A stretch of 64,000 nt of DNA from Bradyrhizobium elkanii USDA 76 (GTDB lineage: Bacteria; Pseudomonadota; Alphaproteobacteria; Rhizobiales; Xanthobacteraceae). Shown here piece by piece: positions 10,038-19,198 of the stretch; the first letter of the stretch is position 1; each line of letters opens with the position of its first letter. The stretch spans positions 8,424,001 to 8,488,000 of the forward strand of contig NZ_CP066356.1 of assembly GCF_023278185.1 (NCBI RefSeq), given 5' to 3'. The notes under the pieces are model-generated. The model did no database searches. It saw nothing but the letters and a program-made list of their open reading frames with translations, and was not told the origin of the DNA. Position numbers and translations under genes: made by a program.

Positions 10038-10057
10038 TTACGAATAAGACGGGCTAG
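10038..10057 (+). repeat. 20-bp direct repeat, copy 2
   Basis: Identical to 9417-9436. Here the IS1380-type end stands alone, without transposase sequence to its left. It may be the far end of an element whose body has been deleted. Confidence 0.8.
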
Positions 10058-10079
10058 ACTGCCGCTGGGGGTCACTCCG

Positions 10080-10817
10080 ATGGGTGAAGCCAAGCGCAGA
10101 CTTGAGGAAATGAAGGTGGCACCTTGTCGTTGTCGATCGGGGCGACAATCGGCTTCCTGCTGTTTTGATGGTGTTCGATGGCACAAGCCGGCTTCAGGGC
10201 TTGACCTTCGATCCGGCTCGCCCAGTACGACACTTGAACGCTGTTACATGCAGGAGCTGGGAAATTGCGAAGCGCCAATCTCCGGCGAGCATCTGATCAG
10301 CGAGGCTGTGATCGAAATACTTCGCGGGGACGGTAATTTCACGGCCTCTGGACTGCCTTGGCTCGAAGCAGGCGAAACAAAGGCGCTGGCTCCAAAGAAT
10401 CTCACCGCGAACTGCCTTTGTAGACGACACAACAGCGCGCTGTCGCCGTTGGATGCCGCTGCCAAGATATTCTTTGCCGGCCTCAGGGACTGCTTGGAAT
10501 CGAGCGAAGCCGTCTTGCCGTACTTGCTGTCCGGTCATGATGTCGAACGCTGGCTGCTGAAGACGCTCAAAGCTAACGAAACGGCCGCAGCCCATATCGG
10601 CGGCAAAGCGCCAGAAAAAGGTGCCGAGACCACTGGTCGGGAAGTGAGAATTGCTGTTCGATTGGTGGATCGTGGCGAGCGAGTTCCTCGACCCGGGCCC
10701 GCACCCGCTGCAGCGCGGCTTCCGCCGCATGGCGCTCACCAGCAGTTCCGGCCCCCACGAACAACGCCTCGATCTTCCGAAGCTTCTCGCGCAGCTGCGA
10801 CTCGCTGTTCATTCTGA
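10080..10817 (+). pseudogene. SEC-C/HNH-like protein, 3' end replaced
   Basis: The N-terminus has a zinc-binding SEC-C-like motif (PCRCRSGRQSASCC). It is followed by CYMQELGNCEAPISGEHLISEAV and NLTANCLCRRHNSALSPLD, cysteine and histidine arrangements like those of HNH-type nucleases. Homology-like sequence ends near 10575, where an unrelated gene fragment read on the minus strand begins. The last 80 residues (Pro- and Arg-rich) are therefore read-through. The start ATG at 10080 follows GGGGGTCACTCCG. Function of the family is not known to me. The Cys/His pattern is what I see, and nuclease activity is inference. Confidence 0.5.
10573..10812 (-). pseudogene. 5' fragment of a DUF2786-like gene
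   Basis: 79 residues, of which the first 30 (SQLREKLRKIEALFVGAGTAGERHAAEA) resemble the DUF2786 domain, followed by RARVEELA and DQWSRHLFLALCRRYGLRPFR. Relatives continue well beyond this point. Here a TAG at 10573 ends the frame exactly where the SEC-C/HNH-like gene on the other strand loses its homology, marking a recombination junction. Confidence 0.5.
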
Positions 10818-10944
10818 TCCCGTTGCCCGCTCCGAACCGGGATCACCCCATCACCGCGCCCCGGCGGCGTCAATCATCCCGACCGCGCTATCCAGAGCAT
10901 TCCGCGCAAGTCAAGCCCGGGAACCGGTGATCCTGTCGTGACGC

Positions 10945-11211
10945 TCACGTACAAGCTGCGTTTGATGTAGGGCAGAAGCGACTGCCTTGGTCGTGAACGC
11001 GTCCGACCGGAATTTTCGCAACGATTTCGACAAGAGCTGGTCGATCGACGTTGCAAACAGCGAGCTTGAGTGAGCGCGCGGCCTTTTTGGCCGCCGCCGC
11101 CTGGCGCTCCGGAAACCGGCCGGCCTTCGGCTTGCCGGTCGCGTCGATCCCGTAAACGATGATTGCCGAGGCGGAGAGTGTCTTTTGGTTCGTGAGATTG
11201 GGCTTGGCCAT
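10945..11211 (-). CDS. Small conserved hypothetical protein (MAKPN...)
   Basis: 88 residues from the ATG at 11211, which has a strong ribosome-binding site (AGGAGG, 7 bases upstream). Longer in-frame starts up to 11526 lack one and cross a strong hairpin, so I reject them. The protein is basic (KTLSASAIIVYGIDATGKPKAGRF, then AAAAKKAARSLKLAV) and resembles small proteins found repeatedly on rhizobial islands. No function is known to me. The last residues differ from the usual ending, so the 3' end may be altered. Confidence 0.55.
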   Translation of the reverse strand: MAKPNLTNQKTLSASAIIVYGIDATGKPKAGRFPERQAAAAKKAARSLKLAVCNVDRPALVEIVAKIPVGRVHDQGSRFCPTSNAACT

Positions 11212-11231
11212 TTTGCCCTCCTGAAAAGCCG

Positions 11232-11254
11232 AAGGGGCCCGATTTGGGCCCCTT
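11232..11254. terminator. Strong GC hairpin upstream of the small MAKPN gene
   Basis: AAGGGGCCC, loop GATTT, GGGCCCCTT: a perfect 9-bp stem lying between the ribosome-binding site of the MAKPN gene and upstream minus-strand sequence. T-runs are short on both sides, so it could be a terminator for leftward or rightward transcription or an attenuator-like leader. Confidence 0.45.
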
Positions 11255-11446
11255 TCTGAAACGGCGTTGTCGCTGGTCCTGCGGGATGCTCCCGGCAATG
11301 GCGGTCTTGTCATTGGACGACTCCTTTGCTGAAGACGAGAAGAGCGTTCAAACAATCTCGTCGTAAGTATAATAAAGCATATCATCCAAAAGCGCAATGA
11401 TTGCAATAATTTAGCTGCAGAAAAATTGCGCTTAAATAGAAGATAA

Positions 11447-11830
11447 TTACTGTAATTTCCGCGCTTTTTTGGCACAATTACTGTAAACAATACACGACGA
11501 AAGATCGCATGACTTGCGATCATCAATATTGTTGCCGTTGCAGACGTTCAAACCGTCAGCAGCGCAGTAACGCCAAAGAGCGTGCTGAACAAAGCGCGGA
11601 AAATCCGCCGGAAAATTACGATCAAACTGGCGCGCGTCGATCTGTGCCGAGACGCGCCGCAAGACCTCGGCGCAGCCGCCGTCTGCATAGCAACGGGGAC
11701 CGTACGGATGAACCATGCCAAGTTGCTCCAAAATCCCGGTTCGGACCAGAAAGTTGTGAACCAGCCGATCCACGACGATCATGGCAATGCCAACTGCATA
11801 CCAATCAGGACGGGCCTCGCGATCCGCCAT
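11447..11830 (-). CDS. Hypothetical protein with C-terminal cysteine cluster
   Basis: 127 residues from the ATG at 11830 (MADREARPDWYAVGIAM). An alternative ATG lies at 11851. The sequence reads like a conserved globular protein: VDRLVHNFLVRTGIL, YGPRCYADGGCAEVL, then FPRFVQHALWRYC. It ends in a four-cysteine group with spacings of 10, 4 and 5 residues (CN..., SCDLSSCIVYSNC). The cluster could bind zinc or iron-sulphur. I do not recognise the family with certainty. No operon partner is evident. Confidence 0.5.
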   Translation of the reverse strand: MADREARPDWYAVGIAMIVVDRLVHNFLVRTGILEQLGMVHPYGPRCYADGGCAEVLRRVSAQIDARQFDRNFPADFPRFVQHALWRYCAADGLNVCNGNNIDDRKSCDLSSCIVYSNCAKKARKLQ

Positions 11831-11903
11831 CAAAACGGATGAAAGCGTCATCGTCAGAACCTTGTCCGAAACCCCAAAAACATGACGGGTCGGACCGACT
11901 AAC

Positions 11904-12235
11904 CTGTCTTATTCGTAAGAGGCGCCCGAGAGGCTGGCGAGCGTGGTGTAAAGCGCTCATACGGCGTAGGATTCGGTTGTGAAGCCAACCCCATCACCTC
12001 CAACCGCGAACGCCACGCCCGCCATGACCGACGATACGATTCCGCCCTTCTCGTTTCCAGCCATTCACGCCAAGAAAGTCACAGCTGCCTTCGATGGTGG
12101 GCGCCTAACCTCGAACGGGGGCGTGATGCTTCTGGCGATGGCCGAGCGGCGTCTCGGCTTGGCCGACAATCTGGCCCGGGTGTTCCCGGATCGGCGCGAT
12201 CCGACGCGGGTCGTGCACAGCCTTGTCGATATGAA
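11904..12235 (+). mobile_element. 5' end fragment of a second IS1380-family element
   Basis: Terminal repeat (CTGTCTTATTCGTAAGAGG) followed by leader and transposase N-terminus. The [18 protein letters not shown] start at 12024 is preceded in frame by an ATG at 11979, and the reading runs to [21 protein letters not shown] and [10 protein letters not shown]. It mirrors the fragment at 9248-9436 in inverted orientation. At about 12236 it is fused to a different transposase. Confidence 0.75.
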
Positions 12236-12503
12236 GGAGGAGCTTGGACTTGATCACTTCGAAGGGCGATCATGGCAAGGTCTTCATCGCCACGCCCTTA
12301 TGACAATGATTGCCTACGCCTTCCTGCAACATCGTCGCCTCGCATACGCGGGGCGGAAAAAAAAGAATCAACGGGCCTCCGCCTCAACCAACCATGCCCG
12401 CCGCACGCCATGCCATCGTCGATCTCATCCTTCGGCCGCCGCCTCAGCAATGCCCATATTGCCGAAAGCAAATCCTTGAAAAGCAGTGGCGCAAACGCAT
12501 TCT
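12236..12503 (+). pseudogene. C-terminal fragment of an IS701/IS4-type transposase
   Basis: Begins at [18 protein letters not shown] and continues [13 protein letters not shown], the typical end of SRSO-type (IS701) transposases. A frameshift at the run of A at about 12359 moves the ending into the next frame ([18 protein letters not shown], then [12 protein letters not shown]). It is interrupted at about 12504 by the 3' end of a group II intron on the minus strand. Confidence 0.65.
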
Positions 12504-12544
12504 GTTCGCGGTAGGGACACCCATCACTGGGCGCCCCCCGCGCA

Positions 12545-12577
12545 GATCCCGGCGAGCCCAATTAAGGCACCGGGCTC
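12545..12577 (-). ncRNA. Group II intron domain V (second intron)
   Basis: The minus-strand hairpin begins GAGCCCGGTGCC and ends TCGCCGGGATC, with the domain V shape: closing 8-bp stem, bulge, and upper stem GCC/GGC. It is followed by a second hairpin with GGGGGGCGCC and GTGTCCC arms that fits domain VI. Confidence 0.65.
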
Positions 12578-14056
12578 CTACCTCGGGTGTTTGACGGCGA
12601 AGCGCAGCTTCGGCCATGGATGAAGGATGCGAGCCTTGGGGAGCCAGTCATCGGTGATCTGCGTTATGCGATCCCAGGTCAGACAGGTCCGCTGACTGCG
12701 CCGCCGAAGCGTCCGCCTCCAGAGATCGGTCAGATAGAACCGAAACGCATTGAGCGCTCGGCCATTCGTCGGGACAGCAAAGTACGCAAAGTGGCCGGTC
12801 AAGACCTGCCTCAGCCATTTCCCTTGTGCAGGGATCGGCCAGTGCATTCGGCGCCTTAGCTCCTCCTTGATTTCGCGGAGTTTGGTTCGCAAGCGGTCGC
12901 TACGGGTCTTCCGTTGAAGCTGGAAGCGCCCTTGGCGTGATTTGCCGCAGATAAACGTGAACCCCATGAACGCAAAGGTTTCCGGCTTTCCGAGTCCGCG
13001 CTGCTTGCGTTGAGCCGCCGCATGGCGACCAAACTCAATCAGGCGGGTCTTGGCCGGATGGAGCGTCAGCTCGAACTCCTCCAGTCTCGCGCGCATCGCG
13101 TCAAGGAAACGACGTGCGTCATCCTCGCGCTCAAAGCCGACTACTACATCGTCCGCGTAACGCACGATGATCATGCCGCCGGAGACCTCGCGCTGTCGCC
13201 GGCGTTTGGCCCACAGGTCGAGAGCGTAGTGCAGGTAGATGTTGCCGAGAAGCGGTGAAATCACCGAACCTTGACCCGTTCCCCTGTCATCAGCGGCTAC
13301 GACGCTGTCTTCGAGAACACCCCCGCCTTCAGCCATTTCTGAATGAGGCGGATGATGCGCTTGTCGCCGATCCTATGTTCCAAGAAGCGAACCAGCCAAG
13401 GTTGACTGACTGCGCCAAAGAAGTTTTGGATGTCGGCGTCAATGATCCAGTTCACGTTCCGCGTCTCGATCGCTGTGCAGAGCGCGTCCAACGCATCATG
13501 TGGTCCTCTGCCGGGCCGAAACCCGTAGGAAAAGCCACAGAAGTCTCCTTCGTAGATGGCGTTGAGCACGATGACGGTTGGCGCCCTGGACGATTTTGTC
13601 TTCGAGAGCCGCGATCGCTAACGGGCGCTGCTTGCCGTCTGCCTTTGGTATGTACGTCCGGCGAGACGGTTGCGGGCGATACGCTCCTCGTTGGACCCGT
13701 TTGTGCAGATCGGCGAGCCGGGGCTCGAGATCTTCCTCGTAGTCCTCCCACGTCATGCCATCCACTCCGGGAGCAGCCTTACGCCTGAGCGCAAAGAACG
13801 CCGCCCGCAGTGTATCGACATTGATGTGGTGAAAGAGCGCGGTGAACCGGTCCTTCTTCCTCAGCCTTGCGGCTGTCCGTACGCGGTCCAGCGACTGGGT
13901 CATGCGAGCCCGGCCCTGTGTCCGGTGCATGCGCTGCTGTTCCGCGTTTCCCTTGGTCCCCGGCCTTGGCTCCGCCCACTCCGCCGCCAGTAATCCGGCT
14001 TTGTTCGTTGGCTTCTCAGCTACTATGCCAGAGTCAGACTTCTCCGTGTCGTGCAT
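12578..14056 (-). pseudogene. Group II intron reverse transcriptase, two frameshifts
   Basis: The protein is recoverable in three pieces. The first contains AAFFALRRKAAPGVDGMTWEDY and YIPKADGKQRPLAIAALEDKI (from 14056). The second contains FCGFSYGFRPGRGPHDALDAL and WIIDADIQNFFG (from about 13569). The third contains GTGQGSVISPLLGNIYLHY and VRYADDVVVGF (from about 13330). The catalytic YADD and the maturase region are conserved, but frameshifts near 13575 and 13320 break the gene. It belongs to a different lineage from the RT at 2554-3888. Confidence 0.82.
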
Positions 14057-14419
14057 CAGCGGCTACAGCTCCTCGCCTTCCCGCTGCGGACCATCTCCTC
14101 CGAGAAGGAAGATGGCCGACCCGGAGATATCCCGGTTCCCGTACAAGGAGCTTCCATACATGCCAGGGTCTACGACCACGCCGGGTTGGACGGGTGCTCG
14201 CGTTTGCGCACTCGCCCATATTGCCTTCCGCTCTTTGGACAGCGTCGGCTCCCGAGATAACACTGTTTCGCGGCTCAATGGCTGGCCTGCATGCTCCCCT
14301 ACCGACGCTTCGCCGACACCCTCGCGGACGCCTGCGCACGGCTCGGGGCCGATGTGGTTCGCTACACCTTCATCGCAATGGACTTCCACCATCTATTCCT
14401 TGCCGGTCTCCCGGCGCAC

Positions 14420-14557
14420 CCAAAGTAGTGATAGGGCTTCAATATCGCTGCGCGTGCGATTGTAGACGATGAGATGATGGCTAGCCTTTAGCAGGTTCCG
14501 CGCCATTGGCGCACCCATGTGGCCAAGCCCGATGAAGCCGAGGTCCATCGCAGGCAT
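14420..14557 (-). pseudogene. N-terminal fragment of 3-hydroxyisobutyrate dehydrogenase-like protein
   Basis: Reads [20 protein letters not shown] and [17 protein letters not shown] from the ATG at 14548 (or 14557). This is the NAD(P)-binding GxGxxG start of the HIBADH/6-phosphogluconate dehydrogenase superfamily. It ends abruptly at the 5' boundary of the group II intron. Upstream it abuts the end of an IS6-family transposase remnant. With the nearby aldehyde dehydrogenase fragment and monooxygenase it may be debris of one catabolic cluster. Confidence 0.7.
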
Positions 14558-14562
14558 CGTCA

Positions 14563-15302
14563 ACTAATCGATCGCCGAGCTGAAGGAGGCGAGTCTCAGA
14601 GGTCGAGAGTCGGCGATAGCGCTTGTCCTGGAGATCTCGCGCCAAGTCGCAAAGGCTCGTTCGCGCGAAGCTCGACGGAAGTCGGCCGTGACGGCTCCGG
14701 GATAGGGGATGTGGAAAAGGTTCGCGACCTGATCGTGAACTGACAGAAACCGTTGAGCCTGATGGGGACGATTTTAAACGCTTCATGATCCGCTCGCGTC
14801 GCCGCGTCGGCTGATGAGAATTCTCGGCCCGATTGTTGAGAGCTTTGTGCTGGCGATGTTCGACGTGAAAGCCCATCTTCGCCCTCGCAGCGCCGTACGA
14901 ACGCAGCTTATCCGTGATCATCACGCGCGGCGGCGTGCCGGCGGATTTCAAGAGCTTCTTCATGAGCCGCTGGGCAGCGCGCGAGTCTCTCTTCGGCGCT
15001 GGATCAAGACGTCGAGAACGAAGCCATTCTGGTCGACAGCGCGCCAGAGCCAATGTTGTTCGCCCGCGATCGAGATAACGACCTCGTCCAGATGCCATTT
15101 GTCACCGCGGGTGGGAGCGCGCTCGACGGATCCGATCGGAGAACAGCTTGCCGAATTTCCGTCCCCCCTGGCGCACGGTTTCATAGGTCATGCCAATGCC
15201 ACGCGCCGCCAGCATTTCCTTGACCAAGCGCAAGCTTAAGGGAAACCGGAAATACAACCACCGTTCATGATGAAGGATTTCGCACAAAACCCGAATGCGC
15301 AA
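14563..15302 (-). pseudogene. IS6-family transposase, multiple frameshifts
   Basis: Typical IS6/IS26-type sequence in scattered frames: YFRFPLSLRLVKEMLAARGI, APTRGDKWHLDEVVISIAG, HWLWRAVDQNGFVLDVL, AAQRLMKKLLKSAGTPPR, VMITDKLRSYGAARAKMGFH and ALNNRAENSHQPTRRRER, ending in VANLFHIPYPGAVTADFR. At least three frame changes (near 15170, 15000 and 14760) make it inactive. The C-terminus ends just before the dehydrogenase fragment start. Confidence 0.85.
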
Positions 15303-15501
15303 GTGGCAGGACTGGCGATAGCAGGACCACTCCGAACACCGTCATCCATGGGCGGAGGTCAAAATCCATCCCTGCAACGAACCTGCTTGTCTTGTCATGC
15401 ATTTCCCCTGTCGTGACATGCTTGTTGTCGGCCAAAATGCTACAGAGTTTACCTTCAGTCCACGGATGTGGCCGATCCACCGCGGTAGCGACGTCCGTCA
15501 A
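15265..15501 (-). other. Short unrecognised reading frame downstream of the monooxygenase gene
   Basis: A 78-codon frame overlapping the IS6 remnant. Its first 50 residues (HPWTEGKLCSILADNKHVTT, then MDFDLRPWMTVFGVVLL) look plausible as a truncated gene. It lies about 30 bases downstream of the monooxygenase on the same strand. I do not recognise the family. It may be the cut-off start of a gene once following the monooxygenase. Confidence 0.25.
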
Positions 15502-15529
15502 ATTCCCATGTGACTTCGCCTGCTTCTAA

Positions 15530-16663
15530 TCAGACGGGCGCAGCCAGAAACGCGTAGCCTTCACGAAGAAGGCCCATCGAATAGTCGCGGCCATGCTCCG
15601 GTTTGCGCTCTTCCCGGCAAATGGCGTATGCAATGTCGTATACGCGCCCGACTCTTTCTTCGCGGCGTCGGCAATAGGTCTTGAGCGCAGTCTCCAGATC
15701 GTCGTTGCGATTCAGTTCCTGGGCCAGAACCAGCGCATCCTCGATCGCCATTCCGCCGCCGGATGTCATTTGCGGCATCAACGAATGGGCAGCATCGCCG
15801 AGCAGCACGACACGGCCACGGTGCCAGGGGGCTGGCATCATCAAGACATCAAATGGGCGGTAGCTTATGTGCTTGTCTTCGCCGATCACCTTGGCAGCCG
15901 CGACCAGTTCGGGCGCCGTAAAGGGGGCGAGCAGGTTACGGAGATAGTCGCACACCCGATCTTGCGGAATACGAAGCTTTTCGTCCGTGCTTTCCAGGAA
16001 GAATAGATAGCACAATTCCTTCGATAGCGGCAGCGCGCCAACTACGCGGCCCGTCGGAAGGCGGTACAGGACGAAGCCATTCATCGCCTCGGTGCGAGAA
16101 ACCGTATAACGCCATACCCCTTGGCCGGCGTAGTGCGGCTTGAACTCGTCGCCGAAGATGCTCTGGCGGATCTTGGAATAGACTCCATCCGCAGCGATCA
16201 GCAGATCGGCGCGATCTGTCTCGCCGTTCGATAGCTGAACCGTCACCCCTCGATCGTCCTGATCAATACGGGTGATCGTTGTGTTGAAATCGATTTTCGC
16301 GCCGCTCTTCGTCGCAAAGTCTTCCAGAATCTGTCCCAGACGTGGCCGCATGAGTCCCAGTGCGGCTGGACGATCAGCGTCCCAAATTCTTGGTGAGGAC
16401 TGTTCGCTCAGAATCGTTCCCGCGCCATCGCGTACCGACACGGTATCCCAACCAAGGCCGCCTTCGAGGCAGGCATCCACCAATCCCAATTCGGCAAGTG
16501 CCCGCAAGGCATTCCCCAGCAGCGTGATACCGGTGCCGATCCGGTCACGCTTATCTCCCATCTCAATGACTCTGGTAGATACGCCTATCCGCTGAAGCGC
16601 ATGGGCGACCGTCAAGCCGCCAATCCCGCCACCTACGATGAAAACCTTCTTCACCGCGCCCAT
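15530..16663 (-). CDS. FAD-dependent monooxygenase (aromatic hydroxylase type)
   Basis: 377 residues, similar in layout to salicylate and 3-hydroxybenzoate hydroxylases, which use NAD(P)H and O2 to hydroxylate aromatic rings. The N-terminal dinucleotide fold VFIVGGGIGGLTVAHAL is intact. MRPRLGQIL has the NAD(P)H-binding arginine region, and the DG motif appears as LLIAADGVYSKIR. The second FAD motif is VVLLGDAAHSLMPQMTSGGG. The start at 16663 follows GGAGGAG. No hydrophobic segment is present, so it is cytosolic. Neighbours are debris, so the substrate cannot be inferred from context. It appears complete and is the only intact catabolic gene in this stretch. Confidence 0.8.
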   Translation of the reverse strand: MGAVKKVFIVGGGIGGLTVAHALQRIGVSTRVIEMGDKRDRIGTGITLLGNALRALAELGLVDACLEGGLGWDTVSVRDGAGTILSEQSSPRIWDADRPAALGLMRPRLGQILEDFATKSGAKIDFNTTITRIDQDDRGVTVQLSNGETDRADLLIAADGVYSKIRQSIFGDEFKPHYAGQGVWRYTVSRTEAMNGFVLYRLPTGRVVGALPLSKELCYLFFLESTDEKLRIPQDRVCDYLRNLLAPFTAPELVAAAKVIGEDKHISYRPFDVLMMPAPWHRGRVVLLGDAAHSLMPQMTSGGGMAIEDALVLAQELNRNDDLETALKTYCRRREERVGRVYDIAYAICREERKPEHGRDYSMGLLREGYAFLAAPV

Positions 16664-16884
16664 TTCTCCTCCTCCACTTGTTGGTATCTTTTTTATTTCT
16701 TGGCGATCACCCCCCGGGGGCCGCCGCGTTCTATGAAAAGCATTGTATTCTGTAACCTACCAATCCTGCTCTCGCCGAGCACCACCAAGCGCAACACCGA
16801 TCCCGCTTACATCCATTTCAATGACGTCGTCGGGCTCGATCCGCTCGTCCAAAGATCGGCACACGACTACCCATCGCGCGCTAG

Positions 16885-17200
16885 AGCGAGACCGCAATGT
16901 ACTTTGGTTTCAAGGTATTCCTTGATGCCTTCGGTTCGAGCCTTCACGACCGAGGCCGCTTGCCTTGCTGCCACCGAAGGGCGCCGCCCGATCGGACGCA
17001 AGTCCTCTGTTCAGCGCGACCATGCCGCTCTGCATTTGCCCGGAAAGGCGCAAACCACGCTTCAGGTCCTCGGTGTAGACGTAGGAAATCGGCCCAAATT
17101 CGGTGTCGTTGGCCAACTTCACGGCGCGCGCCTCATCGTCGAAGGGTGTTCGCCGTCAGGACCTGTGAGACAAATTGAAGGATTTTGCGGAGGGAGGATT
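16885..17200 (-). pseudogene. C-terminal fragment of succinate-semialdehyde/aldehyde dehydrogenase
   Basis: The fragment contains VKLANDTEFGPISYVYTEDL and RGLASDRAAPFGGSKASGLG, the ending of GabD-type NAD(P)-dependent aldehyde dehydrogenases. A one-base deletion near 17135 breaks the preceding VLTANTPFDDEA, and another frame change follows REGSN. The upstream three quarters are missing. The cut lies next to the IS3-type orfA beginning at 17231. Confidence 0.72.
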
Positions 17201-17230
17201 TCTGGTTCATCGTAGCCACCAGGAGCGAAG

Positions 17231-17976
17231 ATGAAGCAGAAATCCGTACCGGGCAAAGTGCCGCAGAACAAGTTCTAAAAGACATTCTGCGACAAACCCG
17301 CCGGCATTATTCGTCGGAGGAGAAGATCCGCATTGTGCTGGAAGGATTGCGCGGCGAGGAAAATATCTCCGAGCTCTGTCGCCGCGAGGGCATTGCCGCC
17401 TCGATGTATTACGGCTGGTCCAAGGAGTTCCTCGAGGCCGGCAAGCGCCGCCTGGCGGGCGACACGGCACGAGCTGCGACCTCCGGCGAGGTGAAGGATC
17501 TCCGCCGGGAGACTGTTGCCCTGAAGGAGGCCGTAGCCGATCTGACCCTGGAGAACCGTCTGCTCAAAAATAGCATGAACGGGCTCTATAGGTGAATGCT
17601 CCGCATTCACCTGTCGGGTGAGAGAGGGGGAGGACGAGGCATGAGGTATCCCGCCTCTGAGAAGGCCGAGATCATCCAGCAGGTCGAGCAATCGCATCTT
17701 CCCGCCAAGCGCACGCTGGACAAGCTCGGTATCCCGCGCGCCACATTCTATCGCTGGTATGATCGCTACCGCGAGGGAGGCGTTGAAGCGCTGGCCGATC
17801 ACCGGTCTCGACCAGACCGGGTCTGGAATCGCATCCCCGACGATGTGCGGGGTCAGATCATCGACCTGGCGTTGGAGTTGCCTGAGCTGTCGCCACGCGA
17901 GCTGGCCGTGCGGTTCACCGACGAACGAAAGTACTTTGTATCCGAGGCCTCGGTCTACCGGCTGCTGAAGGCAGAG
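17231..17976 (+). pseudogene. IS3-family element (first), orfA frameshifted and orfB truncated
   Basis: orfA starts with the ATG at 17231 (MKQKSVPGKVP). It loses one base near 17263 and then continues EQVLKDILRQTRRHYSSEEK to LENRLLKNSMNG. orfB begins MRYPASEKAEIIQQVEQSHL at 17641 and reads well to FVSEASVYRLLKA, after which a second IS3-family element is inserted at about 17977. The DDE catalytic part of orfB is therefore absent. Confidence 0.8.
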
Positions 17977-18060
17977 CTGGCCCCGCAAATTCGGACAGTA
18001 GCTTGAGTGGATTTTCTGCCTGACAGCGGCGAGGATTCTTGCTGCGAATCAGGAGCGAAG

Positions 18061-18366
18061 ATGACGAAGAAGAGCCGCCGGACGCATTCTCCGGCATTCA
18101 AGGCGAAGGTTGCTTTGGCTGCGGTCAAAGGCGACAAGACACTGGCGGAGCTGGCGCAACTGTTTGATGTTCATCCGAACCAGATCACGATCTGGAAAAA
18201 CCAGCTCCTGGAAGGCGCCGCCGGCGTGTTTGGGCATGACAAGACATCGGCCGAGACGCCGGTCGATTTGAAGGCGTTACATGCCAAGATCGGCGAGCTG
18301 GCGTTGGAAAACGATTTTTTGTCCGGCGCGCTCACCAAGGCGGGCCTGCTGAGCGCAAAGCGATGA
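18061..18366 (+). CDS. IS3-family OrfA
   Basis: 101 residues starting MTKKSRRTHSPAFKAKVALA, with an HTH region (LAELAQLFDVHPNQITIWK) and a leucine-zipper-like end (LKALHAKIGELALENDFL). The ATG at 18061 has AGGAGCGAAG before it. A longer in-frame start at 18007 lacks a site. It overlaps orfB by four bases (ATGA), where the family uses frameshifting or coupling to make the transposase. Confidence 0.88.
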   Translation: MTKKSRRTHSPAFKAKVALAAVKGDKTLAELAQLFDVHPNQITIWKNQLLEGAAGVFGHDKTSAETPVDLKALHAKIGELALENDFLSGALTKAGLLSAKR

Positions 18367-19198
18367 TCGACCGCGGTCATGATCTTTCTATCGTGCGCCA
18401 GGCGAAGGTCCTGAAGCTGGCTCGCAGCACGGTCTACTATGAACCTCGGCCAGTTTCGGCCGAGGACCTTGCCTTGATGCGTCGGCTCGATGAGCTGCAT
18501 CTCGATTATCCCTTCGCGGGAGCGCGTATGCTGCGATCGTTGCTGCGGCGGGAGGGCGTATACGCCGGTCGCCGCCACATCGCGACGCTGATGAAGCGCA
18601 TGGGGATCGAGGCGGTCTATCGTCGCCCGAACACGAGCAAGCCGGCTCCGGGTCACAAGATCTACCCGTACCTGTTGCGCGGATTGAAGATCGAGCGGCC
18701 CGACCATGCGTGGGCAATGGACATCACCTACATTCCGATGCGGGTGGCTTCGTCTATCTCGCGGCGGTCGTCGATGTGTTCAGCCGACGGGTCCTGGCCC
18801 ATCGCGTCTCGATCACAATGGAGGCGGCCTTCTGCGTCGAAGCGGTCCAGGAGGCGCTGGCGAAGCACGGCAGGCCCGAGATTTTCAACACGGATCAGGG
18901 CAGCCAGTTCACCAGCCTCGAGTTCACCGATGTGCTGCTGGACGAGCTGGACGCGAAGATCGCCATCAGCATGGACGGCAAGGGCGCCTGGCGCGACAAC
19001 GTGTTTGTCGAGCGGCTCTGGCGCACGGTCAAATACGAAGAAGTTTATCTCCGCGCCTACGACAGCGTGTCCGAGGCGCGAGCGTCAATTGCCAAGTATC
19101 TGGCCTTCTACAATCAGGGACGCCCTCACTCGAGCCTTGACGGGCGCACGCCCGACGAGGCTTACTTCGGCACGCAAGCTATGGTGATGGCCGCATGA
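18363..19198 (+). pseudogene. IS3-family OrfB transposase with one frameshift
   Basis: The first part reads VRQAKVLKLARSTVYYEPRP to HAWAMDITYIPM, containing the first catalytic Asp. A missing base near 18738 shifts the rest, which continues GGFVYLAAVVDVFSRRVLAH, FNTDQGSQFTSLEFT (second Asp) and NVFVERLWRTVKYEEVY (Glu), ending at 19198. All DDE residues are present across the two frames. Only this single frameshift inactivates it. Confidence 0.87.

Larger units (their letters stand above)
12504..14419 (-). mobile_element. Full-length group II intron with defective ORF
   Basis: The minus strand starts at 14419 with GTGCGCC, matching the group II 5' consensus, and ends near 12504 after domain V and a domain VI hairpin. 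The RNA parts 5' of the ORF (about 14057-14419) are present, unlike in the intron remnant at 2.4-3.9 kb. The flanking exons are a 3-hydroxyisobutyrate-dehydrogenase-like fragment (5') and an IS701 fragment (3'). These do not form one target gene, so flanking DNA was rearranged after insertion. Confidence 0.65.

Noticed and set aside
10945..11526. A 193-residue version of the MAKPN protein
   Set aside because: The longer start has no ribosome-binding site, contains odd hydrophobic sequence and crosses a strong hairpin; the ATG at 11211 has AGGAGG.
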